From: Salinilacustrithrix sp003476595
GTDB lineage: Bacteria; Actinomycetota; Acidimicrobiia; Acidimicrobiales; Salinilacustritrichaceae
Assembly (NCBI GenBank): GCA_963972525.1
Contig: CAXAUZ010000009.1
Location: 71,022-135,021, forward strand
Length of the DNA stretch: 64,000 bases
Reading direction: 5' to 3'
Shown here: in pieces, positions 56,241-64,000 of the stretch
Layout of the letters: every line of letters begins with the position of its first letter
How positions within the stretch are numbered: the stretch's first letter is position 1
Position numbers and translations under genes: made by a program
The notes under the pieces: model-generated
Seen by the model: only the letters and a program-made list of their open reading frames with translations
Databases searched by the model: none
Told to the model about the DNA's origin: nothing

Positions 56241-56597
56241 ATGGCCTCACCGACCAGGATCGATCCGGCAGCGCTACCCGCTTCCATCGACAGCTACCTC
56301 GCCGCCCACGTCGCCCGCGACACCGACACCGCCCTGCGGTCCTTCGGCGCCGATGCCGCCGTCGTCGACGAGGACCGCACCTACCGGGGGACCGCCCAGA
56401 TCCGGGCCTTCCTCGAGCACGACGGCGCAGAGTTCCACTACACGACCGAGCTCCTCGGGTACGAGCGCGTGGACGACGAGCGCTGGGTGGTCTTCAACCG
56501 GATCGTGGGGGACTTCCCGGGCGGCGTCGCCGACCTGGCCTACCGCTTCACGATGGACGGCGACGACGACATCACCGAGCTGGTGATCGACAGCTGA
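56241..56597 (+). CDS. SnoaL/NTF2-like small protein, about 118 aa
   Basis: Cone-shaped NTF2-like fold suggested by the order of segments: ASIDSYLAAHVARDTDTALR, FGADAAVVDEDRTYRGTAQI, RAFLEHDGAEFHYTTELLGY and a final sheet ending DDITELVIDS. Members act as isomerases, hydratases or ligand-binding proteins. ATG at 56241 is chosen; a GTG at 56226 is in frame. It is divergent from the MerR gene and likely its target. Confidence 0.7.
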   Translation: MASPTRIDPAALPASIDSYLAAHVARDTDTALRSFGADAAVVDEDRTYRGTAQIRAFLEHDGAEFHYTTELLGYERVDDERWVVFNRIVGDFPGGVADLAYRFTMDGDDDITELVIDS

Positions 56598-56602
56598 CGG
56601 GC

Positions 56603-57526
56603 TCAGCCGACGGCGAGCGAGGCCTCGAACCGCTCCATCAACCACTCCCCCGCCACGACCGGCTCGTACCGGGCCGGGTCGTCGACCCCTGTGCAGACGT
56701 CGAGCACCTCGATGCGGGCGTGATAGTCGAGGTCGAAGAAGAGCACGAGGGAGAACCGCTCCTGGTCCACCGGGTTCACGACCCGGTGGGTGTTGGAGAG
56801 GAACCGGTCGTTCGTCCAGCGCTGCACCATGTCGCCGAGGTTCACGACGAGACCTCCGTCGACCACGGGCACGTCGATCCAGTCCCCGGCCGAGCTGACC
56901 TGCAGACCACCGACCCCTCCCTGGTGGACGACCGAGATGGCGCCCCAGTCTGTGTGGGCACCGACGCCGAACTGACCGGCCCGCCGATCCGGGGGCATGG
57001 GCACGTAGTGCGCCAGCCTGAGCGTCGAGATCGGATCACCGGCGTACTCCTCGAAGTGCTCGACGGCCAGGTCGAGGGACTGCGCCATGTGGCCGAGGAT
57101 GAGACGGCACAGGTCATCGGCGGCCTGGTGGTACGCCGTCATCGCCTCCCGCCAGCCCGGAAGGCCGGTGGGCCACGGGTTCGGTCCGTACATCGGCGTG
57201 CCGGCCTGGACCTCGGGGTGGTCGGGGCCGAGGTCCCGTCCGAGCATCACGTACTCGGACAGGTCATAGGGGCTGCCGGGGTCGAGCGACTGTCCCCCCA
57301 TCGGGAACCAGCCGCGATCAGCGATCCCGGAGTCGGCCAGCTCCTGCTTCCGCTCGGCCGGCAGGGCGAAGAACCGCTGCGACTGCGTCAGGGCCTCGTC
57401 GACCACCGCCTGGTCGATGCCGTGGTCGACCACGACCACGAAGCCCACCTCCCGACATGCGGCGCCGACGGCGGCAGCCACTGCAGCAGGATCTCCGGCC
57501 AGCGAGACGATCGGGATGGAGCGCAT
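56603..57526 (-). CDS. Isopenicillin-N-synthase-like non-heme Fe(II)/2-oxoglutarate oxygenase, 307 aa
   Basis: Third IPNS-like enzyme of the window. DIOX_N region IPIVSLAGDPAAV and GFVVVVDHGID; Fe ligands His191-x-Asp193 (GVGAHTDWGAIS) and His247 (LSNTHRVV); co-substrate Arg in ERFSLVLFF. It is a near-neighbour in sequence style of the two at 20-22 kb, which suggests related substrates although it lies outside their operon. ATG at 57526. The palindrome GGCAACGTTGCC (57554-57565) lies 28 bases upstream. Confidence 0.85.
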   Translation of the reverse strand: MRSIPIVSLAGDPAAVAAAVGAACREVGFVVVVDHGIDQAVVDEALTQSQRFFALPAERKQELADSGIADRGWFPMGGQSLDPGSPYDLSEYVMLGRDLGPDHPEVQAGTPMYGPNPWPTGLPGWREAMTAYHQAADDLCRLILGHMAQSLDLAVEHFEEYAGDPISTLRLAHYVPMPPDRRAGQFGVGAHTDWGAISVVHQGGVGGLQVSSAGDWIDVPVVDGGLVVNLGDMVQRWTNDRFLSNTHRVVNPVDQERFSLVLFFDLDYHARIEVLDVCTGVDDPARYEPVVAGEWLMERFEASLAVG

Positions 57527-57553
57527 GGGGCGATGCTCGCAGGACAGCGTTTC

Positions 57554-57565
57554 GGCAACGTTGCC
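57554..57565. promoter_or_regulatory. 12-base palindrome GGCAACGTTGCC
   Basis: Perfect dyad upstream of the oxygenase gene at 57526. It shares CAAC/GTTG half-sites with the cluster operator but without the 5-base spacer, so relation is uncertain. Confidence 0.35.
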
Positions 57566-57600
57566 CATGCCTGCCCAACACCTCGCCCGCACGCCGCCTC

Positions 57601-57648
57601 GGTCTAGCGCTGGTCTAGCGCCGGTGGGCCCACTCGATTTCCCACCGG
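57601..57648. repeat. Direct repeats plus hairpin beside the tRNA fragment
   Basis: GGTCTAGCGC occurs at 57601-57610 and 57612-57621, one helical turn apart, followed by an 8-base hairpin CCGGTGGG/CCCACCGG (57621-57628/57641-57648). Such arrays near attachment sites may bind integrase or excisionase. Confidence 0.5.
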
Positions 57649-57722
57649 CTTCCCACAGGCGGTTCCGACCCGATCGGGAAGCGCTGGAGCCCAGTGTCCA
57701 TGGGGATGGCGTCGCCAGCCGT

Positions 57723-57768
57723 GCTTCCCAAGCTGAGAACGCGGGTTCGATTCCCGTCACCCGCTCCA
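57723..57768 (+). pseudogene. 3' half of a tRNA-Gly(CCC) gene, probable attachment-site scar
   Basis: The stretch contains the anticodon loop TTCCCAA, half stem GCTGA, the T arm GCGGGTTCGATTCCCGT and the acceptor end CACCCGCTCCA. Upstream of 57723 there is no D arm, no 5' acceptor strand (GCGGGTG expected) and the 5' anticodon stem is wrong, so the gene is not intact. Integrases that use tRNA 3' ends leave exactly this kind of partial copy at the far end of an inserted element. With the fragment on the plus strand, the insert lies to its left. Confidence 0.75.
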
Positions 57769-57771
57769 CCT

Positions 57772-58131
57772 TCACCGTCCCCTCGCGTCGCGCCCCACGA
57801 TCGGCATCGAGCTGCCGGCCCAGCGACGGAGCAGCTTCCGCCCGGTCGAGCGGCTGCAGCGCAGCACGGTGTTCGATGCCATCCCGCGTGCGTTCAGGTG
57901 TGCGATGAAGCCGCGCATCGTCCTCGAGGACGTGAGCACGAGGCCGTCGAGGTCCAGGATCACCGTCGCACCCGCCGAGGTGTGCGGTTCGATGGCATCC
58001 GCCAGCCGCCACAACGCCTCGATCGCCGGCGTCCCGTGGACCTCGACGGTCACCGGGCCGAGGTCGAGCGGGGCAGGTCGGAACGCCCAGTGCATCGCCT
58101 CCCGAGCGGTCGGCACCTCCGTTCCCTGCAT
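57772..58131 (-). CDS. Small STAS-like hypothetical protein, 119 aa
   Basis: The middle part (VTVEVHGTPAIEALWRLADA, ATVILDLDGLVLTSSRTMRG) resembles a STAS/anti-sigma-antagonist fold with the usual LDL...SS segment. The tail is basic. ATG at 58131 is the first good start; no strong ribosome binding site is visible. Its stop codon is four bases right of the tRNA fragment, so this gene is the first one on the chromosomal side of the junction. Confidence 0.5.
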   Translation of the reverse strand: MQGTEVPTAREAMHWAFRPAPLDLGPVTVEVHGTPAIEALWRLADAIEPHTSAGATVILDLDGLVLTSSRTMRGFIAHLNARGMASNTVLRCSRSTGRKLLRRWAGSSMPIVGRDARGR

Positions 58132-58205
58132 GGGGACAGCGGACCATCCCCACGTCGCCGGCGGACGACGAGCGCACGCCGGCGTGGTGAACGATCGCTG
58201 AAGAC

Positions 58206-60431
58206 TCAGCGGAGCGGGACGACCGCCGATCCGTCCATGCGGTCCGCCCGCCGTGAGCGCGCCAGCGCCGCCTCCTGGAGCGCCACGTGGGTCTGCACGC
58301 CGCCGGCCGCTGCGCCGAGCTCGCGCCGCCAACGGCCGTCGCCGTCCAGGGACCACGCCAGCTGGTCGTCGGCGAGGTTGATGTCGAGGACCTCGTCGAG
58401 CCGCTCCTGGAGCTCGGGCGCCTCGACCGGCGTGAGCGCCTCCACCCGGCGGTTGATGTTGCGGGTCATGAGGTCGGCGGACCCGATGAGGTGCAGCGGT
58501 CGGCCCGTCCCGGCACCGTTCGCGAAGCGGTAGATGCGGCTGTGCTCGAGGTAGCGGCCGACGATCGAGCGCACCCGGATGGTCTCGGACAGCCCGGGTA
58601 CGCCGGGCCGCAGGCAGCAGATGCCCCGCACGACGAGGTTGATCTCCACGCCGGCAGCCGCTGCCGCGTAGAGCGCGTCGATCATCGCCGGGTCGGAGAG
58701 GCTGTTCATCTTCGCCACGATGCGCCCGTCGCTGCCGTGCTCGGCTTCGCCGGCGATCAGCTCCTCGAAGCGGCGGCGCAGGTGGTCCGGCGCAACGACG
58801 AGCTTCTCGTAGTCCACGGCGCTGCTGAACCCGGTGAGGTAGTTGAACAGCTGGGACAGGTCGGTGCCGATGGCGGGATCGGTCGTGAACAGGCCGAGGT
58901 CCTCGTAGATCATCGCCGTCTTCGGGTTGTAGTTGCCCGTGCCGATGTGGCAGTAGCGGTGCAGACCGTCGCGCTCCTCGCGCACCACCAGCAGCGTCTT
59001 GGTGTGGGTCTTGAGCCCGACGATCCCGTAGACGACGTGGACGCCGACCTCCTCGAGCGCCTTGGCCCACTCGATGTTGCGGGCCTCGTCGAAGCGGGCC
59101 TTCAGCTCCACCAGCACCGCCACCTGCTTGCCCGACTCCGCCGCCCGCACGAGCGACCGGATGATCGAGCTGTCACCCGAGGTCCGGTACAGCGTCATCT
59201 TGATGGCGACGACGCCCGGGTCCTTCGCGGCCTGGCGGAGGAACGCCTCCACCGTGCCGTGGAAGCTCGAGTACGGGTGGTGGACGAGGATGTCGTCCCG
59301 GCGCATCTCCGCGAAGAGGTCCACCGAGGCGGCGTCGCCGCCGCTGGCGTGCCACGGGGTGGTGCCGGCCCAGTGCTTGTCCTTCAGGTCGGGACGGTCG
59401 AGGGCGTGGACCGACCAGAGCGCGGTCAGGTCCAGCAGTCCCTGCACGACGTAGACGTCCTCCGGCGCCAGGTCCAGCTCCCGCACGAGCAGGTCGCGCA
59501 GCGCGTCGCTCATGTCGGCGCCGATCTCGATCCGCACCGCACGACCGAACCGTCGTCGTCGCAGCTCCATCTCGACCGCTTCGAGCAGGTCGTCGGCCTC
59601 GTTGTCCTCGACGGTCAGGTCGGCGTTGCGGGTGACGCGGAACAGGGACCACTCCAGGACGTCCATGCTCGGGAAGAGGTGCTCGAGGCGGTCGGCGATG
59701 AGCTCCTCGAGCGGGACGAGGGAGGTGGTGCCCGGAACCCGCAGGAACCGGTCGAGGTTCGACGGCACCTTCACCCGGGCGAACCGCTGCTCACCGCCCT
59801 CGGGGTCGGCGACGAGGACCGCCAGGTTCAGCGACAGGTTCGAGATGTAGGGGAACGGGTGTCCCGGGTCCACGGCGAGCGGCGTGAGCACCGGGTACAC
59901 GTGCTCGTCGAACATCCGGTCGAGCGCCTCCCGTTCGGGCTCGGCGAGCAGCGCGAGGTGCGTGAGCCGGATGCCCTCGCGCTCGAGCTGCGGAACGACC
60001 ACGCCGGTGAAGACCTGTTGGTGATCGCGGCACAGGTCCAGCACGACATCGCGGATCGCTGCCAGCTGCTCGGCCGGTGACCGGTCGTCGTGGGACGGGC
60101 GGCGCACCCCGGCGAACAGCTGGTCCTTCAGACCGGCGACCCGCACCTGGAAGAACTCATCGAGGTTGGACGAGAAGATCGCCAGGAACTTGGCGCGCTC
60201 CAGCAGCGGCACCTGCTCGTCGGTGGCGAGGGCGAGCACGCGAGCGTTGAACTCGATCCAGGACAGCTCGCGGTTGAAGAAGCGCTCCGGGCGCTGCCGG
60301 AGATCGAGCTCGGCGGCGTCCCGGGTCGGCGGCCGGACCTCGGTCGGTGCTGCGGCAGCGGCGCCTCCGCGGCTGACCCCGGTGAACCATCGGAGGAGGC
60401 GTCGCCAACGGCCGGGGAGAGGTTCGCTCAC
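58206..60431 (-). CDS. ppk1: Polyphosphate kinase 1, 741 aa
   Basis: Makes polyphosphate from ATP. The N-domain starts FFNRELSWIEFNARVL, the head domain follows, and the two catalytic C-domains carry HPYSSFHGTVEAFLRQAA, YCHIGTGNYNPKTA (with the phosphorylated His), RIVAKMNSLSDPAMI and HLIGSADLMTRNINRRVE. Length and motif order are those of a complete PPK1. GTG at 60431 overlaps the response-regulator stop (GTGA). Its joining to phoB-phoU-pst links phosphate uptake with storage. Confidence 0.93.
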   Translation of the reverse strand: MSEPLPGRWRRLLRWFTGVSRGGAAAAAPTEVRPPTRDAAELDLRQRPERFFNRELSWIEFNARVLALATDEQVPLLERAKFLAIFSSNLDEFFQVRVAGLKDQLFAGVRRPSHDDRSPAEQLAAIRDVVLDLCRDHQQVFTGVVVPQLEREGIRLTHLALLAEPEREALDRMFDEHVYPVLTPLAVDPGHPFPYISNLSLNLAVLVADPEGGEQRFARVKVPSNLDRFLRVPGTTSLVPLEELIADRLEHLFPSMDVLEWSLFRVTRNADLTVEDNEADDLLEAVEMELRRRRFGRAVRIEIGADMSDALRDLLVRELDLAPEDVYVVQGLLDLTALWSVHALDRPDLKDKHWAGTTPWHASGGDAASVDLFAEMRRDDILVHHPYSSFHGTVEAFLRQAAKDPGVVAIKMTLYRTSGDSSIIRSLVRAAESGKQVAVLVELKARFDEARNIEWAKALEEVGVHVVYGIVGLKTHTKTLLVVREERDGLHRYCHIGTGNYNPKTAMIYEDLGLFTTDPAIGTDLSQLFNYLTGFSSAVDYEKLVVAPDHLRRRFEELIAGEAEHGSDGRIVAKMNSLSDPAMIDALYAAAAAGVEINLVVRGICCLRPGVPGLSETIRVRSIVGRYLEHSRIYRFANGAGTGRPLHLIGSADLMTRNINRRVEALTPVEAPELQERLDEVLDINLADDQLAWSLDGDGRWRRELGAAAGGVQTHVALQEAALARSRRADRMDGSAVVPLR

Positions 60432-61168
60432 GTGGCGTACTTGTAGCCCAGCCCTCGGATGGTCACGATGCGCTGGGGGTTGGCGGGATCCATCTCGACC
60501 TTGGCCCGCAGGCGCTTCACGTGCACGTCGAGGGTCTTGGTGTCACCGACGTAGTCGAAGCCCCACACCAGGTCGATGAGGTCGCTGCGGGTCATCACGC
60601 GGTCGACGTTGGCGAGGAGCACGTGGAGCAGCTCGAACTCCTTGAGGGGCATCGGGGTGAGCTCGCCCCGGATGCGGACCTCGTGCCGCTCCGGATCGAG
60701 TGCGACGTCGCCAGCCTGCACGGCCTCGGCGGGGAGGGCGTGGTCGGTGCCGACCTGGCGTCGCATGACGGCGCGCATGCGGGCGATCAGCTCACGGATG
60801 CGGTACGGCTTGGTGACGTAGTCGTCGGCGCCGACCTCGAGGCCCACGACGGCGTCGATCTCCGACCCCTTCGCCGTGACCATGATGATGGGCACGCGGG
60901 ACCGCTTCCGCAGCTCTCGGCACACGTCGATCCCCGACACCTTGGGCAGGAGCACGTCCAGGAGCAGCACGTCGGGCTGGATCGCGTCGAACATGGCGAG
61001 GGCGGCAGCGCCGTCGCGGGCGACCTGGACCCTGAAGCCCTCCCGTGCGAGGCCGATCGTGAGCGCCTCGATGAAGGACTCCTCGTCCTCCACCACCAGC
61101 ACGGTCGGGTGGTGAACGGGGGCGTGGGCCTTCCGCAGCAGCGGAGCGGTCGGCTGGTCGATGGACAT
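60428..61168 (-). CDS. PhoB/RegX3-like response regulator, 246 aa
   Basis: Receiver domain with acidic pocket VEDEE, phospho-acceptor Asp in VLLLDVLLPKVSG, Thr in IIMVTAKG and Lys in VTKPYRIREL; then an OmpR-type winged helix (TPMPLKEFELLHVLLANVD, TLDVHVKRLRAKVE, TIRGLGYKY). It controls phosphate-starvation genes in homologues. No sensor kinase is in the window. The start ATG shares one base with the PhoU stop (TGATG). Confidence 0.88.
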   Translation of the reverse strand: MSIDQPTAPLLRKAHAPVHHPTVLVVEDEESFIEALTIGLAREGFRVQVARDGAAALAMFDAIQPDVLLLDVLLPKVSGIDVCRELRKRSRVPIIMVTAKGSEIDAVVGLEVGADDYVTKPYRIRELIARMRAVMRRQVGTDHALPAEAVQAGDVALDPERHEVRIRGELTPMPLKEFELLHVLLANVDRVMTRSDLIDLVWGFDYVGDTKTLDVHVKRLRAKVEMDPANPQRIVTIRGLGYKYAT

Positions 61169-61827
61169 CAGCGGACCTCCGCCGTGAGGTGGTCGGGGTC
61201 TCCGGTGAGCATGTAGCGCAGGCGGGCACCGATGATGGCGGAGTGGTCGGCGATGCGCTCCAGGGACCGGCCGGCGATGAGCGTGGACGTGGCGATCCGC
61301 ACGGCATCGGGACCGACCAGCCGGAGCAGCTCGGCCATCAGGTGCTCGTAGTGCATGTCCATCGCCCGGACCCGGGTGGCGAGGTCGGTCGCGAGGTGGA
61401 GGTCCTGGGCCGACCAGGCCCGCAGCGCGTCCCGGTACGCCGCCACGGCCGTGTCGTCCATCGACACGAGGATGTCGAACGTCGCTCGGTGCCCGGCCCA
61501 CAGCCCACGTTCGGGGTTCAGCTTGACGACGCGCAGGGCGAGATCACCGATGCGCTCGAGCTCGGACAGGATCCGCAGCACGGACACCACGAAGCGGAGG
61601 TCGGAGGCCACCGGGTTCTCGCGGGCGAGCAGGTCGTAGCAGCGCTCCGTGAGGCTCACGTTCATGGCGTCGATCTCGTCGTCGCACGCGACGGCTGCGG
61701 CGGCGGCGCCGGGGTCGCCATCGAGCAGCACGCGGCGGGTGCGCTCCAGGTTGTGGTCGACCTTGACGCCCATGAGCTCGACCTGCAGCCGCAGCTGGTC
61801 CAGCTCGTCGTGGAAGGACTTGCGCAA
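61168..61827 (-). CDS. phoU: Phosphate transport regulator PhoU, about 219 aa
   Basis: Two PhoU three-helix repeats with RKSFHDELDQLRLQVELMG, SELERIGDLALRVVKLN and LERIADHSAIIGARLRYM; the ER.GD and ER.aDH motifs bind metals. I choose TTG at 61827, which starts (M)RKSFHDEL as in other PhoU proteins and has AGGGGG eight bases upstream. An ATG at 61881 is in frame but would add 18 unusual residues and overlaps PstB by one base. PhoU signals phosphate sufficiency from the Pst transporter to the regulator. Confidence 0.88.
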   Translation of the reverse strand: MRKSFHDELDQLRLQVELMGVKVDHNLERTRRVLLDGDPGAAAAAVACDDEIDAMNVSLTERCYDLLARENPVASDLRFVVSVLRILSELERIGDLALRVVKLNPERGLWAGHRATFDILVSMDDTAVAAYRDALRAWSAQDLHLATDLATRVRAMDMHYEHLMAELLRLVGPDAVRIATSTLIAGRSLERIADHSAIIGARLRYMLTGDPDHLTAEVR

Positions 61828-61880
61828 CCGTTGACCCCCTTGCCCGTCCCCCGTGCCCAGTGGCTGGTGCGCCGGGTGCA

Positions 61881-62750
61881 TCAGCCGAAGCGACCCGTCA
61901 CGTAGTTCTCGGTGCGTTCGTCATCCGGCGTGGTGAAGATCTTGTCGGTGTCGGCGTACTCGACGAGCATGCCGGTGCGCCGGTCGCTCTCCTCGTTCAC
62001 CTCGGTGGTGAAGAACGCCGTCCGGTCCGACACCCGGGCCGCCTGCTGCATGTTGTGGGTCACGATGATGATCGTGTAGCGCTCCTTGATCTCCACCATC
62101 AGATCCTCGATCCGACCCGTGGCGATGGGATCGAGCGCCGAGCACGGCTCATCCATCAACAGCACCTCCGGATCGGTCGCGATCGCCCGCGCGATGCAGA
62201 GCCGCTGCTGCTGCCCACCCGACAGGCTCATCCCCGACTCCTTCAGCCGGTCCTTCACCTCATCCCACAACGCCGCACCCTGCAGGGCCTGCTCCACCAC
62301 GTCGTCCAGGTTCCCCTTCGCACCCGCCACCTTCGGCCCGTAGGCCACGTTGTCGTAGATCGACTTCGGGAACGGGTTCGGCTTCTGGAACACCATCCCG
62401 ATCCGACGGCGCACCTCCACCGGGTTCACCGCCGGGTCGTACAAGTCGACCCCGTGGTAGCTGATGTCACCCTCCACCCGAGCCGTGTCGATCAGATCGT
62501 TCATCCGGTTGAAGCACCGCAGCATCGTCGACTTCCCACACCCCGACGGACCGATGAACGCCGTGATCTCGTGCTGGCGCACGTCCAGCGAGACGTCGCG
62601 CACGGCGCGGAAGTCCCCGTAGTACACGGACACGTCGGAGACGTCGAACACCGCCTGCTGCGGGACCCGGGGCGGTGCAGGCGCCGTCCGGTGCGCGGGG
62701 GATCCGTTCTCGGCCATGAGGCGGACCTCTCGGGTCAGGTTGTCGGGCAT
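61881..62750 (-). CDS. pstB: Phosphate ABC transporter ATPase PstB, 289 aa
   Basis: Walker A IGPSGCGKSTMLRC, Q-loop MVFQKPNPFPKSIYDNVAYG, signature SLSGGQQQRLCIARAIA, Walker B VLLMDEPCSALDP and H-loop IIIVTHNM. The NPFPKSI segment is specific for PstB. The first 35 residues are a variable extension; ATG at 62717 is a possible shorter start. One base separates its start from the PstA stop. Confidence 0.94.
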   Translation of the reverse strand: MPDNLTREVRLMAENGSPAHRTAPAPPRVPQQAVFDVSDVSVYYGDFRAVRDVSLDVRQHEITAFIGPSGCGKSTMLRCFNRMNDLIDTARVEGDISYHGVDLYDPAVNPVEVRRRIGMVFQKPNPFPKSIYDNVAYGPKVAGAKGNLDDVVEQALQGAALWDEVKDRLKESGMSLSGGQQQRLCIARAIATDPEVLLMDEPCSALDPIATGRIEDLMVEIKERYTIIIVTHNMQQAARVSDRTAFFTTEVNEESDRRTGMLVEYADTDKIFTTPDDERTENYVTGRFG

Positions 62751-62751
62751 G

Positions 62752-63711
62752 TCAGCCCCTCTTCTTCTCGTAGCGGTTGCGCAGGAGGATGGCGATGGCG
62801 TTGGCGGCGAGGACCACGGCGAGGAGCACGACGATGGCCGCCGCCGTCGCCTGCTCCCACTCGGGCCCGGGCCGGCCGGCCCAGGTGGTGATCACGATCG
62901 GCATCGCCGTGAAGCGCTCATCGAGGCTGTCGAGCGACATCCCGGTCCCGCCGGACAGGAAGCCCGTCACCGCGCCGACGAGGATGAGCGGCGCGGCCTC
63001 GCCGAGCGCACGGGCGAGGGCGAGGACGGTGCCGGTGAGGATCCCGGGGGCGGCGTAGGGGATCACGTGGTGCTTGGTGACCTCCCACGTGGTGGCGCCC
63101 ACCCCGTAGGCGGCCTCCCGCAGCTCGGCGGGCACGGCGCGCAGGGCCTCGGCGCTGGTGATGATCACGATGGGCAGCACCAGGATCGCCAGCGTGAGGC
63201 CGGCGGAGATGACCGATCGACCCTGGGCGTCTGGTCCGGTGAAGCTCTCGAGCGCCTTGACGAAGATCGCGAGGCCGAGGATGCCGTAGACCACCGAGGG
63301 CACCCCAGCCAGGTTCCGGATGCTCACGTCGATGAACCGGGTGAGCCGGGTCGACTGCGCGTACTCCTCGAGGTAGATCGCCGAGGCGATCCCGACGGGG
63401 AAGGCCACCACGACGGTGAACACGCCGATGAAGAAGGTGCCCCGCAGGCCCTGCAGGATCCCGGAGGCCTCGGCCTGCGAGCGCAGGCTCCCCTGGAGGA
63501 AGTTGCCGAGCCGCCCGGTGAGCGTGCCGCTGCCGGTCTGGGCCACGTCGTAGACCAGGACGCCGAGGATCACGATGGAGGTGGCCAGCGCGGCGATCAG
63601 GATCGCCTGGAACACCTTGCCGGAGACGTCGCTCCGGTTGCCGGTGAGCTGGCGCCGGACCTGCTCGGCGGCGATGCCGCCCCCGAGGCTCGCTGGGGTC
63701 GTGAGTGCCAT
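62752..63711 (-). CDS. pstA: Phosphate ABC transporter permease PstA, 319 aa
   Basis: Six-helix permease with GTFFIGVFTVVVAFPVGIAS, NLAGVPSVVYGILGL, EALRAVPAELREAAYGVGAT and LARALGEAAPLILVGA, the PstA pattern. AGGAG lies seven bases before the ATG at 63711. It forms the channel with PstC. Confidence 0.93.
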   Translation of the reverse strand: MALTTPASLGGGIAAEQVRRQLTGNRSDVSGKVFQAILIAALATSIVILGVLVYDVAQTGSGTLTGRLGNFLQGSLRSQAEASGILQGLRGTFFIGVFTVVVAFPVGIASAIYLEEYAQSTRLTRFIDVSIRNLAGVPSVVYGILGLAIFVKALESFTGPDAQGRSVISAGLTLAILVLPIVIITSAEALRAVPAELREAAYGVGATTWEVTKHHVIPYAAPGILTGTVLALARALGEAAPLILVGAVTGFLSGGTGMSLDSLDERFTAMPIVITTWAGRPGPEWEQATAAAIVVLLAVVLAANAIAILLRNRYEKKRG

Positions 63712-63721
63712 CGTCGAGCTC

Positions 63722-64000
63722 CTAGTAGGCCTGGCGCACGCGGCGGACGAACCGGCTGGCGAGCACGTTGAGGACGAGCGTGACGAGGAAGAGCAGCATC
63801 CCGACGAAGAACAGGCTCTGGAAGGTGAGCCCGGCACCGCGCACCTGGTCGGTGCCGGCCGCCTGGGACGCCATCGCCGCGGTCATGGTCTGACCGGGCT
63901 TGAAGACGTCGGTGCTGAACAGCGACCCGCCGGTCGCGCCCGCCGCGATGAACACGACCATGGTCTCCCCGATCGCCCGGGACACCGCCACGATGAACGC
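63722..64000 (-). CDS. pstC: Phosphate ABC transporter permease PstC, C-terminal part (5' end outside window)
   Basis: The visible last 92 residues begin AFIVAVSRAIGETMVVFIAAG, the conserved IGET region of PstC, and end with the last transmembrane helix (FFVGMLLFLVTLVLNVLASR) and RRVRQAY. The frame is open to the window edge. PstS is expected further upstream. Confidence 0.92.
   Translation of the reverse strand, partial: AFIVAVSRAIGETMVVFIAAGATGGSLFSTDVFKPGQTMTAAMASQAAGTDQVRGAGLTFQSLFFVGMLLFLVTLVLNVLASRFVRRVRQAY

Noticed and set aside
57655..57768. Intact tRNA-Gly gene
   Set aside because: The T arm and acceptor 3' end are perfect, but the D arm, 5' acceptor strand and 5' anticodon stem are missing, so only a fragment is called.

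Overview
The window is very GC-rich, uses many GTG starts and is packed with genes whose stop and start codons overlap (ATGA/GTGA). Lipoproteins with acidic, Thr/Ser-rich linkers after the lipobox, an F420-type luciferase-like enzyme and a RegX3/PhoB-like regulator suggest a high-GC actinobacterium, perhaps of the Acidimicrobiia. That placement is inference; no rRNA or marker gene is present.

Region 1 (1-20 kb) is accessory DNA. It holds the tail of a type III restriction-like gene and six tyrosine-recombinase genes: 854-2656, the overlapping pair 2653-5688/5685-6848, 8538-10190 with a duplicated excisionase-like gene, and the Tn554-like pair 17292-18353/18350-19618. Among them lie an Eco29kI-like GIY-YIG nuclease, small hypotheticals, a GAF membrane protein, a lipoprotein, a large protein with a HEPN-like motif, and an ECF sigma factor with its membrane partner. 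Several intergenic stretches carry inverted repeats or gene remnants.

Region 2 (20-57.5 kb) is a continuous catabolic cluster for nitrogen heterocycles, most likely purines or modified purines. Minus-strand operons encode a BMP-type nucleoside ABC importer with a Rieske oxygenase and two 2-oxoglutarate-type oxygenases; a THI5-like ABC importer with an adenosine-deaminase homologue and a diaminopropionate-ammonia-lyase homologue; and an XdhD-like molybdenum hydroxylase with SsnA, a luciferase-like enzyme, a hydrolase and both L- and D-carbamoylase homologues. Plus-strand operons encode a PhyH-type dioxygenase and 8-oxoguanine deaminase; a dihydroorotase-like hydrolase, a second deaminase, a second Rieske oxygenase and a small YheO/DauR-type regulator; and a three-subunit xanthine-dehydrogenase-type enzyme with a phosphoribosyltransferase, MFS transporter, nucleoside hydrolase and another deaminase. 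A motif of the form TCAAC-N5-GTTGA recurs at five operon starts and probably ties the cluster into one regulon. A MerR-type regulator, a SnoaL-like protein and a third IPNS-like oxygenase close the region.

At 57723-57768 lies the 3' half of a tRNA-Gly(CCC) gene without its 5' half, the classic scar of integration at a tRNA 3' end. Its orientation places the inserted DNA on its left, so region 2 and possibly region 1 may belong to a genomic island.

Region 3 (57.8-64 kb) looks like core genome: a small STAS-like protein, polyphosphate kinase, a PhoB/RegX3 response regulator, PhoU, PstB, PstA and the end of PstC, all on the minus strand, forming a phosphate uptake and storage operon.
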